Below, in pieces: positions 1 to 12,856 of a stretch of 64,000 nt of DNA; position 1 is the first letter of the stretch, and each line of letters begins with the position of its first letter. This DNA is from Trichoplax adhaerens (taxonomy: Eukaryota; Placozoa; Uniplacotomia; Trichoplacea; Trichoplacidae): the NCBI RefSeq assembly GCF_000150275.1, contig NW_002060945.1, forward strand, positions 8,639,650-8,703,649. Direction: 5' to 3'. Both the position numbers and the translations under genes were made by a program. A model generated the notes under the pieces. The model saw only the letters and a list, made by a program, of their open reading frames with translations. It searched no databases and was not told the origin of the DNA.

Positions 1-2262
1 TCATTTCAGCTATTCTTTTGAAGGCCTTATCTTGATTTTGAACTAATGTTTGCTGTTGAAATGAATTAGAAAAAAATTAAGGGATATTGATTCAACTAGT
101 CATAATTGTTGATTAACAAAACAGGTCGGTAAATTTGATTCAACAAAGTCTGTTATCAATTCTGTATTAACTACAGTAACAATGTGTCGTTGTAATGTCT
201 CTTACCTCTATTCTTTCCTTATCCGCTTGTAAAGTACTGTAAGCAGTATTTAGCTACAAATGGACAAAAATTGATATAATTGATTTATTATCCCGAAGAA
301 ATAATGCATTTTCTAAGATAAGTACTGTACAATATTGATATGTAATCCGTAATGATATATTTATTATTGATATCTTATGATAATCAGCTACACTTCTTAA
401 ATACTTACTTTAGATACTTGAACTTTATAGCGCTGTAATTCTGCTTTAAGCTTTTTACGAGATTGAACTAATTCATTATACTTTATGTCATGACTGACTG
501 GTGTCGAATGGAATGTACGTGTATCTCCTCCCGCTTGCTGTGATGATGATATACTAATTTTGGCAGGTGTACTATCAGTAACAGGAGTAGCAATATCAAC
601 TAAAGGTGCGATTGCATTGGAAGATATTTCTGCAGGGTAATTATTACCCTCTTTATCTTTTTCTTTTTCGGCTTCTGTGTTCTTCTAATAGCCATAGTGT
701 TTATAACATGAATCAGTTTTCATTTAATAGTACATTAGTTATAAAATTTTAGTCCTAAATTGATGTGATGAAGCTTACGTAATAATCCATATAGGCTATC
801 AATATGCAATAGTAAATGTGGTAGTATGAGCAATATTTATTGACAGTACAGTAGAAGGATATCATCACGCTTTGTCCCTGACTTATTAACATAACGACAA
901 GTACAGTTTTTGCAGTATATTGATTTGATATTGACCATTAGATAGTCGGTTTGGTAATCCATTGCTAATCACAATTCGTACAGTCAACTTATTAAAATGC
1001 TCCATCATCGGCAACTACTTCTATCATTACTATTTTGTAATATCGAAACCATCAACAGCCCTTCTGTATATCAGGTTAAATAAATTATATCTACGCGCTA
1101 GTAAAATTATTTATTTTATTTAGCTAAGCTACAACGTAGACTACTAAAGAAAGTTTGACAGTATTTATTGCTATTGCCGTTTATTGAATGGTTTTCGATT
1201 GGAAAATTGATTCTAACAAGCCTTCCTATTTGTAATATCATCATGATTACAGGTAATACTTTTATCCTTACGAGCAGTTGCCCAAATACAATATTAACAG
1301 GCAGTGTACTATTTATTGGCTGTTCAATTTTACGTTATATCTGAATTGATACACAATTTTGAGTATGCTATCTAGGCATGGTGTCTATTAAAGTAGAGTT
1401 GGATGTTTTGCTGTTGAAAAATTGATATCCAGGATAGCTATGAAGTTTAATTGAATTGCAATAGAGTACTGTACAGTACATTATCGATCTATACATCAGT
1501 TTACAGAAAACAATACTAAAACAGAATCATCCTCTTTCTATATCATGACTTGTCTTGATTAGAGTGCAAAACATGTTGAATTTTTCTGGTATCTCCCTCT
1601 CTACCCTGATATCGATATCGCTTTGACTATTCCTTATCAATGATAGTCTACAGATCTTGATATAGAAACGGCTAATGCGTGATCTACGAGTAACTACCAT
1701 GCAATATCCATTTCAAAGATGAACATGACTACCGATAGTATCTTGCTCCTCATTTCAAAAGTGAAATAGGATGAAGTTGATTGCTCAAGGAATATATAAG
1801 ATAATAGCTATGATCATCGATCAAGGTTGAATGCAATTTCGAGAACGATCTATCACTTAAATTGATTGATACATTAATTGTTGAATATCCTTGGTATTGA
1901 CTGTCAATTTAAAGACTGATCGATCGAATGATGACTTGTATGATTTTACTCAACTCTTTATCCTAGTTGTCATTACTAGACTTACAGGTGTATCCAATAC
2001 AGTGGAACTTAACTTTGTTTCATCATCAGCAGTAGCATAGAGTGTATTGGAATTATCATCGACATTGCTGACTGATGTTTCTTGACTGGCCTAAATAATC
2101 CAAGACATGAAATGTATTACGACTGCTTGCCAGTATATTAAACGTATAAACATGGAGAGTGCACATTGATACCTTTCGATTATCGGTAGTTTGATCGATA
2201 GATGCATTAACTGGTGACGATTTTTCCGACTCGGCTACCTGTTTCTTTAATTTAGCGAACAT
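1..2262 (-). CDS. Golgin-245/golgin-97-like trans-Golgi tether, N-terminal part (runs off left edge)
   Basis: Coding exons, in transcript order, are 2262-2173, 2090-1986, 684-409, 253-206 and 52-1. All junctions keep frame and have GT/AG ends; about 190 residues are visible. The start is chosen at 2262 because the protein then begins MFAKLKKQVAESE, closely resembling the conserved N-terminus of golgin-97 and golgin-245 (family knowledge: this segment binds TBC1D23 and captures endosome-derived vesicles). Residues about 14-130 are Ser/Thr/Asp-rich and probably disordered. From about residue 136 a heptad-like coiled coil starts (KYNELVQSRKKLKAELQRY, then LNTAYSTLQADKERIE and QNQDKAFKRIAEM), matching the first coiled coil of golgin-245. 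The C-terminal GRIP domain that would confirm trans-Golgi targeting is outside the window. An in-frame upstream ATG at 2337 exists but precedes the conserved start and is judged untranslated. Choosing between GOLGA4 and GOLGA1 orthology is not possible here. Confidence 0.75.
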
Positions 2263-2379
2263 TTTAAGAAGAATTTTCCATTCGCGGACAACATATGCGT
2301 AGATTGGAGTGATTTGAAAGGTCCTTTTGGACTCCAATCGGAGTCGATATTTCTAGTCTAGCGTCGAGTATGAATGTGC

Positions 2380-2640
2380 AATACTGTACGGTACCTTGCG
2401 TTCGTGTGATATCCCATACTGTAGCCATAGCGGTACGTCACCAGTGGCCTAGACATCCAGTACAATACCGCACAGTAAATAGTATTGTAATTTACAGTGC
2501 ACAGTATGCAGTAGTACTGTAGTCTTGGGTACAGTGTACAGTACACTACTCTACAGTGTCGTGATCAACGACGGTAACATGGGCTACTGTAGATCTACCT
2601 AGCGTAGTCCATTCCACTGTCTACAGTAGACTGTACCATG
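2380..2640. repeat. Palindromic TACTGTAC-type cluster upstream of the golgin start
   Basis: Many overlapping short motifs of the TACTGTA / TACAGTA / GTACAGT family lie within 120-380 bases 5' of the golgin start codon. The cluster is more degenerate than those near 16 kb, 37.5 kb and 46 kb. No convincing reading frame is seen. Confidence 0.6.
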
Positions 2641-5064
2641 GACGACTAAATTTAGCCTAAATTGACTAGTCAACGACAGTAGAACGTGCCCAGTGTAGTC
2701 ATGCCTGACTTATCACGATTGTCACCATATCATGGCCATCACTTTGGCCAGAAAAAAGATGGCTGCAAGACAGGTTGAAATCGAGCATAATCAATGACTA
2801 AATTGCAGTACAATCATAATGTAGAAAAATGTGTGAATTTATAAACACTGGAAACGATGTATTCGGTATTATTCATTCTTTCTTGGACGGCTTAATGGCC
2901 TATCTCTTATCCAAGTACTGTAGTCAGTGATGATCTTAGAGATGGATAGTGAAGTGATTCGGATGTTCACAGTAGTCAGCCAAGGACTTCTCAACAAATT
3001 TTTAACCCCCCAGCCCTAAAAGAAGTCCTGCTTCCAATTCCTAATCCCAAATTTAATTTTACCCCTACTCTTAAAGAACTACACGAGTAGTTTAAAGAGG
3101 TAAATAGAAGTTTGTATAGAAGTACTAAAATCATCATCTAGTGCAAATGAGCAATAAAAATCCAATAATTAGTAAAGTGCTTATGCTAACGCTATTAAAA
3201 TATCGTCAGCCATATCTCTTTATAGTGTCTGTTTTTAATCGTTTCATTCTAATAGCTTTAGTAGCCTATGAGCAGTAAATAATGGAAATTGTGGATTTTG
3301 AACCTGACCTACTCTCCACTACAGTAGTATCATTACAAATTTATGACATGAACGACAAAGACTGCAACCGGCAGCCTAGCCCTTAAATAAACGAGATCCC
3401 CAAGCTGTACCCAACCAACCAATTCATTTTATAACTTTCGAAATACCACATCAATAGCAATTCCACAAGCACATTGCATAGTATCGTACTTTATCGAATC
3501 TCGAAAGTATATTATATACACACTGCATAGCAGGAATCAAACAATCGTTTCTTTCTGCAGACTGCATATGCGTCAGTACTGTAGTAAAGCTCGACCCGAA
3601 ATGATATCTGATATCCTAAAATGCTGTCTGCTTTAATTAACAGCACTGTAGGCCCAATGCAAGAGTTTAGCTTACAAAAAATCACGCCTTTACAAAATTA
3701 TGAACAGTTTCCAATAACATCGAGATCCTAACGGCAATGGATATTGCAGTAGAATTGCTCATAATAATACAGTATGACATCATGATGAGGAAGAATTCAT
3801 TATTTTCAAACCCTATACATTGGATTAGACTGCAGTGATTCTTAATGATTGATAGAAGAGATGAATGGATTGTTTATTTTTTATAGATCCCGATTTTGCA
3901 ATACCATCCACTTTGTCTGATGATATACTACTCGTGTAGTATGGATAGCACGGTAAAAACAACAGTGACTTTCGCGTAGTTATTAATTATTATTATCCAT
4001 GACAGTATCTACGATTAATAGATTATAGCTTATTTTATATATTCACCATAGCTTACAGATGATCGCATAAAGTATCAGCAATAAAACTGAATTTACAAGT
4101 ATACAAGAGTATAGTCTCTTGTTTATTCTAAAGTCCAAGCGGCCACGTATTACATTTGTCGATAAACATTTAAATTTTGAACAACTTTAGGGGGATATTA
4201 GGCAGGTTTATATTTAGCAAGATACGAGTATAACGTAATGTACTTATTGGCTTGCTTAAACGTTCGCCTACCACCTTTGTAGGCCTCTGGTATATTTAAT
4301 TATTCGTCATCATGCAATAACTTATTAAGATAATCTATAAATCCCATTTTAGACGTTTGTATCGCTCCTCTTCGCAGTCTTACAAAATCAAAGTGTTTTT
4401 TTTTTGCGCTTCTATACTACTTTAAGGCACTATATCCTTATTTATTATATTTTGTTGTTGCATATAACAAGCAATAAGCCAGATACCATTTGACAAGTGC
4501 AGGTCTTAAAGCCTAGGATGAGTTTGTTGCTACTGTTTTCCGGATGTTATTTTGTATATTCATCATATGAAAAAATAAACATCCTAGGAAGAACTCGTTT
4601 AATACAAGTGCAAATTGACTGCATTATAGGAAAAGGTATATATGACCTATTCAATCTGTATTGATTGCACACGCACTCTTTTATCACTTTCAATAGAGCT
4701 ATCTCTGCAGCCATACCCAAGTATATCGAAAACTTAAGCATCTGGTGATAGTCTGTATAAATAATCTGCTTGCTCCCCAAAGACCATATCATCAGCAGCA
4801 GAAGTAATACCAATAAATAAACTCTGTCCAAAGCATCAGTTAACACAATTAGTTATACCATCACGACCTTCCTATTTTAAAATTCTATTTATTTTGGCGA
4901 TAAGTATATAGAAACAAGTTTAGCGAATTTAAGAATCTCCAAACGCAGCAAAAAATTATATAAATATTGTAAAGAGACAAGACTCTGCTTTCAACTTAGC
5001 AGATAATACAGTAAATGCCGCAGTGTACCAAAGAGTAGCATTCAACCACGGTATATTATTCTTA
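2641..5064. other. Intergenic stretch, no gene seen
   Basis: AT-rich DNA with scattered isolated TACAGTA motifs. The longest open frame (99 codons, minus strand, 4846-4547) is hydrophobic, lacks recognisable similarity and has no flanking exon structure, so it is not called. Confidence 0.5.
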
Positions 5065-8000
5065 TCACTTGCTGGATAATTTTAATACCGAAACATCTAA
5101 TAAATGATTGTCACCGAATAGTGAATAATATTGACTGCTATCGGAACCATTTCTATCCTGCAATAAATTGCCCATTGCACAATTGTCGGATATGTCAATA
5201 TGAGATTTGCACATATTTACCATGTTAGGTTCCTTATAGTCAGTATGCTTAGAACGAATGCTATCAAGATTTGAATAGCACTTTTGTGATATCCTTTCCA
5301 AATTATGATAACTGTTAACATTTACTGGTAACGACGGCTGCACCATACACTGCAACGGTAAATAGGAACGATTATCGGGGCCTGAAAGTAATGGTTGATT
5401 ATCATATTCATTTTTTTGTCGTAATCGAATAGTAGATGATTGAACAGATCTAGTTGGGAAAAATTCAGGTGCATATGGTGATAGTTGTTTTCCTTTGCGA
5501 CCTTTGACACATTGTGAATAAGTAATCTTTGATACCCTCGGTGTAAGTGGCACCTTATCGCTATTTAATCTTGAAGTCGATGACGTTGACGGACATTGAT
5601 TTACTACAGCGCTACCATAGGGTCCATTATTCAAGTTATGTCCAACAGTTTCAATTTTCGTTACTCTATGAACATGATTTGCTTTGGGTACTGTTTTACT
5701 GTCATGATTATTTATCTTTTCTACATTATTTAGTTTATTATCATTCGTTTGATATCTTGAATTTGGATGTAATATTTTGTTGTGTAATATATTGGTATTT
5801 AAGTTAGTTGGGTCTATTTTTGAGTTCCTACTACTATGAGACTAAAGAAGAAAGAAAAAATATGTTACAACTAAATCACCGAATTCAATATAGAAAGATT
5901 ATAAACGATGGCATAAATTCTAGTTACGGCTTTTTGCTATAATACAGTATACAAAAATGGTGCTATCATTATAAAAAATTCCTGAAAGTTAAAATCTTAC
6001 ATGAGATTCCTAAAAATACTATAAAGTATGTTGTTATAAGTACACTATTTAATTGTTAATTTTCTCTTTAGCTGTAATAGTAAATTCTTTTTGCGTATAG
6101 TGCTTGCGTACAAGCTAATGATACCTCTTATAGCTGATTTATTAATTAAACTATGGTTAGAAGAAATTATGAAAATGGTGTCATTCCTTGCTTTACTATT
6201 TATCGTCATCGTTTCTGCTGGATAATCAACGTATCATATAACTAGCTACGTACCTGATCAGATCGATCTGACATATTTCCGAATGATTTCGAGCTATCAC
6301 TACTATTTTGACGTTGTACTTCTCGATTATTATCCGCTTTTGCCTAAAAATAGGGGAGAGTATTTTGGTATTATATAAATATAGGCTAACAAGTGAATAT
6401 TGTATATCGTAGCGTAATGAATAGTATCGATGAGTGCTGGTATCGGTAAATTTGTTATACTATTCACCGAATCTACTTCTACAATACAACATCTTTAATG
6501 CCAATAGGTATTTACAAGATAATCATAATTGCTCAATGACTAAAAGTGATTGAAGTAATGACGCGTTACAATAAAGAATGCTACCATGTACTCATAGCAT
6601 CTCACACAGTTAATTTTATTTAATTTTAACCAATAATAACAACATCAGAGCCCAACTACCTTTATTTCCTTTCCTGGATCTTTTCGCTTGGGTTTGTCTT
6701 TCTTCTTTATCTTTCGTCGCCTTCTTTCGTCAAGCCGAAGGATCTGTTTTAGATATAGTGATTAGGAAATAATTATTCAATACTGCTACATATGCGATAC
6801 GTCTAAAGTTTGGATAACTGTCAGTAAGTTGTAGTCGTAAATACAACCGTGACAGTATAGTATATCGAGTTACCATCGCATTCAAAATTTCATCAGGCTC
6901 TTCCGGTGAACATTCGTCGTCGTTATTTTCATTTTGATCAATCTTTCAAAAGTAAAAAATAGCAATAGGTTATATTAAAATTTTTTTATCAACAAGAATC
7001 TTGCATTGAAATTACAGTACTATTAAGTAAAAAATAGTTGTACATTTGACACATTTCGGTGTACAGCAATGTCGCCGACTAAGGTAATTTACATATTCGA
7101 TCAACCAGTGTACAACACAGTGGTATGTGTGTCATGCAGTATAAGGATGATTTTACTATATTCCATCTAGAATATACTGTTCGCGTATATAGGATATCGG
7201 TCCGTTTAAATAATTGGTCATTTTATAAAATTATATTTATATTAACAAATAATTAAGTAATAACACGCTATTTACATAAAGAAGTTTATTGACAATATTG
7301 GCTCAGAATAAGTTATCCTATTGAAATACTAACGTAGAATGTTACGCAATTTTGTAACTCTAACAGCTGTTCTGAAATGAATGAACATACAGTCAACGAT
7401 ATGGTAGAGTAAAACGCCTTCTGGTACTGTAATCTTAATGAAGGATTATACTACGGGACAAAATGATATACAAGTATTACAGTAGATTCAATGCCGATCA
7501 GTTAAAATTATGCTCTTTAAAATACTTGAAATACATAACAAGTGGTCACGAAGATTCATAATTCAGGCCATTGAATACCCGTTGTGATTCATGACTAAGA
7601 AACATCTGAGATATATGCCGTAAAAATGTCTATGATTTTTAAACGATATCAATATTCAAAGACTGAAAAGGTGCTTCTGAGCAGATTGTCAAGCATAAAG
7701 TAACTAAAATTCCGCCTACGTTCGTTCATTGTCAAAATAAATAAAAAAGATAGATAAAATTTTTAAATCGTTTCCGTTGCTTGTCATTTAAATTTAGTTA
7801 ACGATGTACACGTGTTAATAGAAAAAAGTAATTATATATAATTGTGCAGCAGATTGATAATTAATTAGTTGAATTTTTTCGTAATCACACGTATTACAAA
7901 GAAGATTAAAGGTTTGCATGCTTTCAGTGATATTGTCAAGTAATGTACGCGTAGAATATCAATCGTTGATTAACTACAATTGCACATAGACAAGTTCTTA

Positions 8001-10167
8001 ACGTTTAAAGATCGTAGTGCATCGTTTATCTCTAGTTATGGTAGCTAGCTATAATCTAGCATGTACTGTATTGTCGATTATTAATCGTTGATTAACTACT
8101 TGTACCACCGCACATAGGCAAGGTCTTCATTTTTATGATCGTTCGCGATGGTTTAGCCATGCAATGTGTTGACATGTATACTATCAATTTTGAACAGTAC
8201 AGATGCTTATGTAAGAGTTAAGTGGCTGTTGTTAAAAAAAATCACGTCGTCATATTTCGAACAAGATGCAGAAAAACCGCAATCTAAAGTACAGTATGAT
8301 CAATGTTACCATTGATACTTTATGTAATAATGACTGTAGTATACTTTGCAACTAGGTGATCCATTTTTTATGACTTGCGGAGATTTCAAAATTGAACTAA
8401 ATAATTTAAAAGACAGCTTTTGATGATCGACCATGGTATAAAATTAATCGAATTACAGTACTGTACAAGTTTACAGTGAATCCAATCTCGATCACGAATG
8501 AACTTCCAGCAATTGATGGATGTCCTTCAATAAACTCCAAATTGGCGATAAATGTGACTAATAACACTGATATATATGTCACGGTCTACATATTCCACTA
8601 CTGGAGAGCGGAAATTTCAACAGATTTTGCTTATTGTTACTGTCGCATCAACGTGAGAAGCGTAAATATATACATGGAAAAATAAAATTTGATCATTTTT
8701 CCAAAGGAATCGATTCCATACGGTATCAATTAGCGCATCGAATTCCTGCCATTTGTACAATGCGGGGCCCCCCGTAAAGAAGTCGAGAAAACCATTTACA
8801 AAAATTGATGTTTCCGTTGGTGTATGAAAGTAAACGCACCTACTAATGAATACATGTAGAGATAGTGCCAAACCCTCTCTGCTTACAAAAATCTCGTATT
8901 GGATCAACGATTACTGTACAATATGCAATCAAGATCTCCTCAAAAGGAGTTCAATAGTACCGTACATAAAACTCGATCTACTTGATAAGCTGATAGTTTA
9001 AATTGAAAAAGCAATTTAAGCTAGTATTAACAATGAAATTAACTTAAAAATATCATGATTAAATATTGGGTGCAATGAAGGAAAACGTGTAATCTACGTG
9101 TTTAATCAGCTTATGCTCCCCCCCCCCCCAAAAAAATGATATTTTCGTATTGTCAAAGCTTAGAAGCAACATGTTACTTACATTTTGCGCTAAACTTGTT
9201 TCTTGATTGTTATTCGTTGGATGATTGCTACCGCTGCTTACGGAAGTGACATTCGAGGTGTTGTTAGAGTTGTTACTATTAGGTCCATTGGATTTCTTCT
9301 TTTTTTTCGATAAATGGGGTGAACGCTTCTCTATCGTTCGCTCATAACTCTAAATTAAATCAAAGTCCACGGCAATGAGTCTATATCACCTAGATCGGTT
9401 CGTTGTAAAGAGGGGGTCTACAAGATACTTCTAAGAAAAATTTTTCATACGATAGTTCATGGCTGTAAGCTATCGTACATTCATTCCATGACAGTACTAT
9501 TTGTAAGCGTGGAATTCATTATCAATTGAATGCTGCAGTTTATGTTTCATTTCTACGGTATGAACAAATTTGCTTGACACTCCAGTTAGAAATGTCAAGC
9601 TGCAATCTACTGTATACGGCAGCTTGGGCCATTCTGCGTTGATTATACTTTCAAATTGTGCACTTATTACAGGTTTATTAGCGTAAGAATCTGCGCTTAG
9701 AATACGTAACTTGCTGCTGCCTTCATTGCTTGTACATCACTACCATATCATCATTACACGGGTTATCCATTTTTTGGGGCAGCCGGTAAATACTAGTTCA
9801 TAGTGTAGTAGATTGGAACAAAATATTTTCAATTTTTATCTACTCTACTGTATGATTGAAATGTTGCAACAGTTGCAGCTACTGTATAGACTTAGCATAA
9901 CATCTTGTACGACAGTGGATAGTAAGTTGTAGAAAAAGTTCTAAACAGCGACAGCAATAACAGATTTCATTATCCTGTTTTATGTTGGTATTGACATTGA
10001 ACAACATCAGCAATCTACACTTGCTGTACAACACTGGAGTAATAAATTATCCAAGTAATTGGTTTGATGTTCTAACTTACTCTTTCGCTGGGAGAATGAT
10101 TCCTTCGTGTCAAATGATTGGCAGTAATACTAATGAGGATTGCAGATAAAATCACACTTTCGATAGA
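5065..10167 (-). CDS. Unrecognised basic, low-complexity protein with PAM2-like motif
   Basis: Exons in transcript order are 10167-10081, 9349-9182, 6942-6874, 6743-6660, 6343-6254 and 5841-5065 (stop TGA 5067-5065). Every junction is phase 0 with good donor and acceptor signals, giving 424 residues; no start Met was found, so a 5' exon is missing. Composition: an Asn/Ser-rich stretch with a lysine run, then an acidic patch (NENNDDECSPEEPDE), then a strongly basic patch (RRRRKIKKKDKPKRK), then a 258-residue Ser/Asn/Pro-rich last exon. At 5484-5455 the last exon encodes LSPYAPEFFP. This fits the PAM2 consensus (L-x-P-x-A-x-E-F-x-P) by which proteins such as PAIP2, ataxin-2 and TOB bind the MLLE domain of poly(A)-binding protein. 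A role in mRNA regulation is inference from that motif alone. The first listed exon (hydrophobic SVILSAILISI) is the weakest call. I do not recognise the family. Confidence 0.5.
7000..9181 (-). other. Long intron of the PAM2-motif gene with C12A7 tract
   Basis: The stretch between exons 9349-9182 and 6942-6874 is non-coding on the exon model. It contains a run of 12 C followed by 7 A at 9118-9136, an unstable-looking homopolymer junction in an otherwise AT-rich sequence. Small open frames near 8.5-8.9 kb lack similarity and splice signals. Confidence 0.5.
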
Positions 10168-12856
10168 CTATAAAGAAAGTTTGCAAAAAGAAAAAAGAGT
10201 CAACGCCAATCGAAGAACAAGTATGTCATTAGGCTACTGTCTTATTGCAATTGTCACATGCAACATGCTCGATCCTTGATGATCATCGTCGTCGTAGCAA
10301 GCTACTATTGACATGATCGTAGAATGGACGCACATGGGAAAAAAATTGACAACATACGAACAACAAATCGATTGTATTGATGCTATTGATGGTTATTTGA
10401 ACGACAGCAATATTTACAAGATACGACAAACCTGAGCAATTAATGGTACCACCACACAACCAAAGACAGAACCAAAAACACAAAAAACCGAATACTGATC
10501 GAAAAAGCTCCTCTCTAACGGCATTTTTTCCTTTGCCCCCTTAACTTGATAACATCAATCAAGAAGAGTACATGATTATCAAAATGGTCCATGATTGTCA
10601 ATAGCCACAGGGGATACAAGTGATGAGACAAAGCGTCTCTATTCGTTCTATTACTACGCTAAAATGGAAAGGATTACTCGATCCAATCCATGCTTACTAC
10701 ATACGTGTCTTCTTGCATAGAAATTCAATCTTCTTGCCAGGGATTGCAATCCAATTCTTCACAACCAATGGAACTAATACGCCAATGTCTAGGCTAAACA
10801 CATTCAATATTTGCAATCAACAGCAATAACTACAAGTTAAGAATAATTTCCTTCTTTCTCTCCTTAGCAATGTCCCAATTTGGTACACGTTGATCAAATC
10901 TGAATTGATTCTCAGTTAGGGCGGCCGCTAATTGATGTTCTCGACTGTTTACTGTACGGTAGGACTGGTAACGACAGTAGTTAAGCAATACAATGCAATG
11001 TTTACCATAGATTGCTAATACTAGACAACGCGAGTAGACGATACATGCGCTGTAGTCGTAGAGTCTGGTAGGCAAGTGGTCCAACATGGTTATCCTAGGT
11101 AGAAGAATAGAAAAAGAGAAGAATGCTGCCATCATCATGTAATAAAAAATAATAAGGATTGTTATTATTCTTATCCCGATGAATAATTAGATATCATTAT
11201 TATATCATCTCGTCTATTTTTACCAGGACATCGATGATTGTACAATATAGCCTAGAGACCCTTTAGTCTCTAACGGTCTCTAGGCTAGCCAACAGGCCAT
11301 AGAGATACATTAAGCGTAAGTGAAAGAAAATGGATCGCATACAACTACAGTACATTTTCAGCTGCATCGCTGTTACTCCAAAAAAAAAAGAAAGTAGTCC
11401 CTGTATCGACAGGAGCACACCAAGATGTCGTGGGAGTGCTAGCGAGTACTTGGTGGTATACGGAGACGAGATAAATTTCTCTTGGTAGTCCCTGGTTACG
11501 ACGACTTCCATCTCGTATCATCGTTCAGAGATCTTGATACAGGCGCATAATGAAACATTTTCTATAACATGCCACTCGATCGAGTTGGATGCAAATAGTT
11601 TTACAGCAGAAAATGCAATAAAGGAAATAATCACGCGAAGTCTCAATATCAAAGTGTTGTTTCTAAAGCTTACGCGAACACATAGTGTTACTCAAGTATT
11701 GAACAAACGGCTAGGAAAGTAACAAGTCAGCCTTGAGTCATGCCAACGTTGCAAGAAACTGAACGGATTAGTGCTGCAATGAAGGACAAGTACCCACACG
11801 AGAATCATGGACAGTCGCTCTCCAATATTGTTAAGTACATGCACAGTATTCAAAATTGAGACAGTACAGTAGAGTCAGGATCTCGAGAGGGAAATTTCCG
11901 ATAGTCTTTACGAATTTTGAAAACGAATGCGTCATTGATTTTAATTTAGTAATGACGTAATAATTAATGCTCATGCAATCATAAATTTCGTTGTGCATGC
12001 ACAGCATAGGAGTAGATAGCCTAGATGAATGGGTAGCCGACAATAGCCCCAAGCCCTTGCGAGCATCTAACTTGTAAATCGATCATTCAAGAACCCATCA
12101 AGTATTCAAGTGTATAATAGACTTTTTCGAACTACAACAGTCAATGGAGCTTTAGTATCTAGGATGTAGTCTCTAAAACACCAGCTGCAGTCAATTACAA
12201 ATCGTAACAGTCAGCATTGCAAAAATACAGCAGGAAATATCCAACAGCGAATAGAATAGTCGACCGCCCTTTTATCTTCATAAATTTTATTCTTAAATGA
12301 TCATACAATATCTTACCAAATACAGTACACTCATCTTCCTTGAATTGAGATCACATTCGTTAGAGTAACATAGAAAATTGGACAACAATATACCGTTTAC
12401 AGCCCAATATACTTGCACTGAACTACAGTATTTTTAGAAATAACCATAATATTGAACGATAAAAAGATAACAATATACAAGCAGTTAAACCGATCGACCA
12501 AACTAAATAAACCCTAACCGTTAATCAATTATTTGTCGTCTAAGGAGCGTGTGGCATACTAATTGTCCAGATCATCTCTATTAAGGCACTGAATTATGTT
12601 CTTACTAAATGCAATATAATACAGCATCTTTCTATGTACCAATAAATTAATTGTACTTGACGTAAGGTAATGGTTTTTACCAGCAATCGAAATACACAAA
12701 AAAGTGGGGCGAAACTCATGAACTTTCCATTTGAAAATAATGGCTTTGATCCTAAGGTAATATCAATTTTAAAACATGTACTTGGCTATCATGTTCTATG
12801 AAATTCAAGTCGGAGTTGAACACCAGAACATCTATTCAAAACTTGCAGCAGGACTT
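10168..12856. other. Region between PAM2-motif gene and PSMB3, no confident gene
   Basis: It should contain the missing 5' exon(s) of the PAM2-motif gene. Two hydrophobic minus-strand open frames (10483-10283 and 11511-11263) and one at 11138-10830 are present. I recognise none of them, and I see no frame-compatible splice link to the exon at 10167. Confidence 0.4.

Noticed and set aside
5322-5807. Two frames (62 codons minus, 86 codons plus) over the PAM2-motif exon
   Set aside because: Both overlap the better-supported exon 5841-5065 in other frames and are composed of AT-rich chance codons.
10283-10483. Hydrophobic Cys-rich 66-codon minus-strand frame
   Set aside because: No splice partner in phase with the exon at 10167, no family resemblance; likely chance.
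11263-11511. 82-codon minus-strand frame with hydrophobic centre
   Set aside because: Bounded by an inverted TCTAAGAGACC-like palindrome around 11255-11285; no similarity and no exon context.
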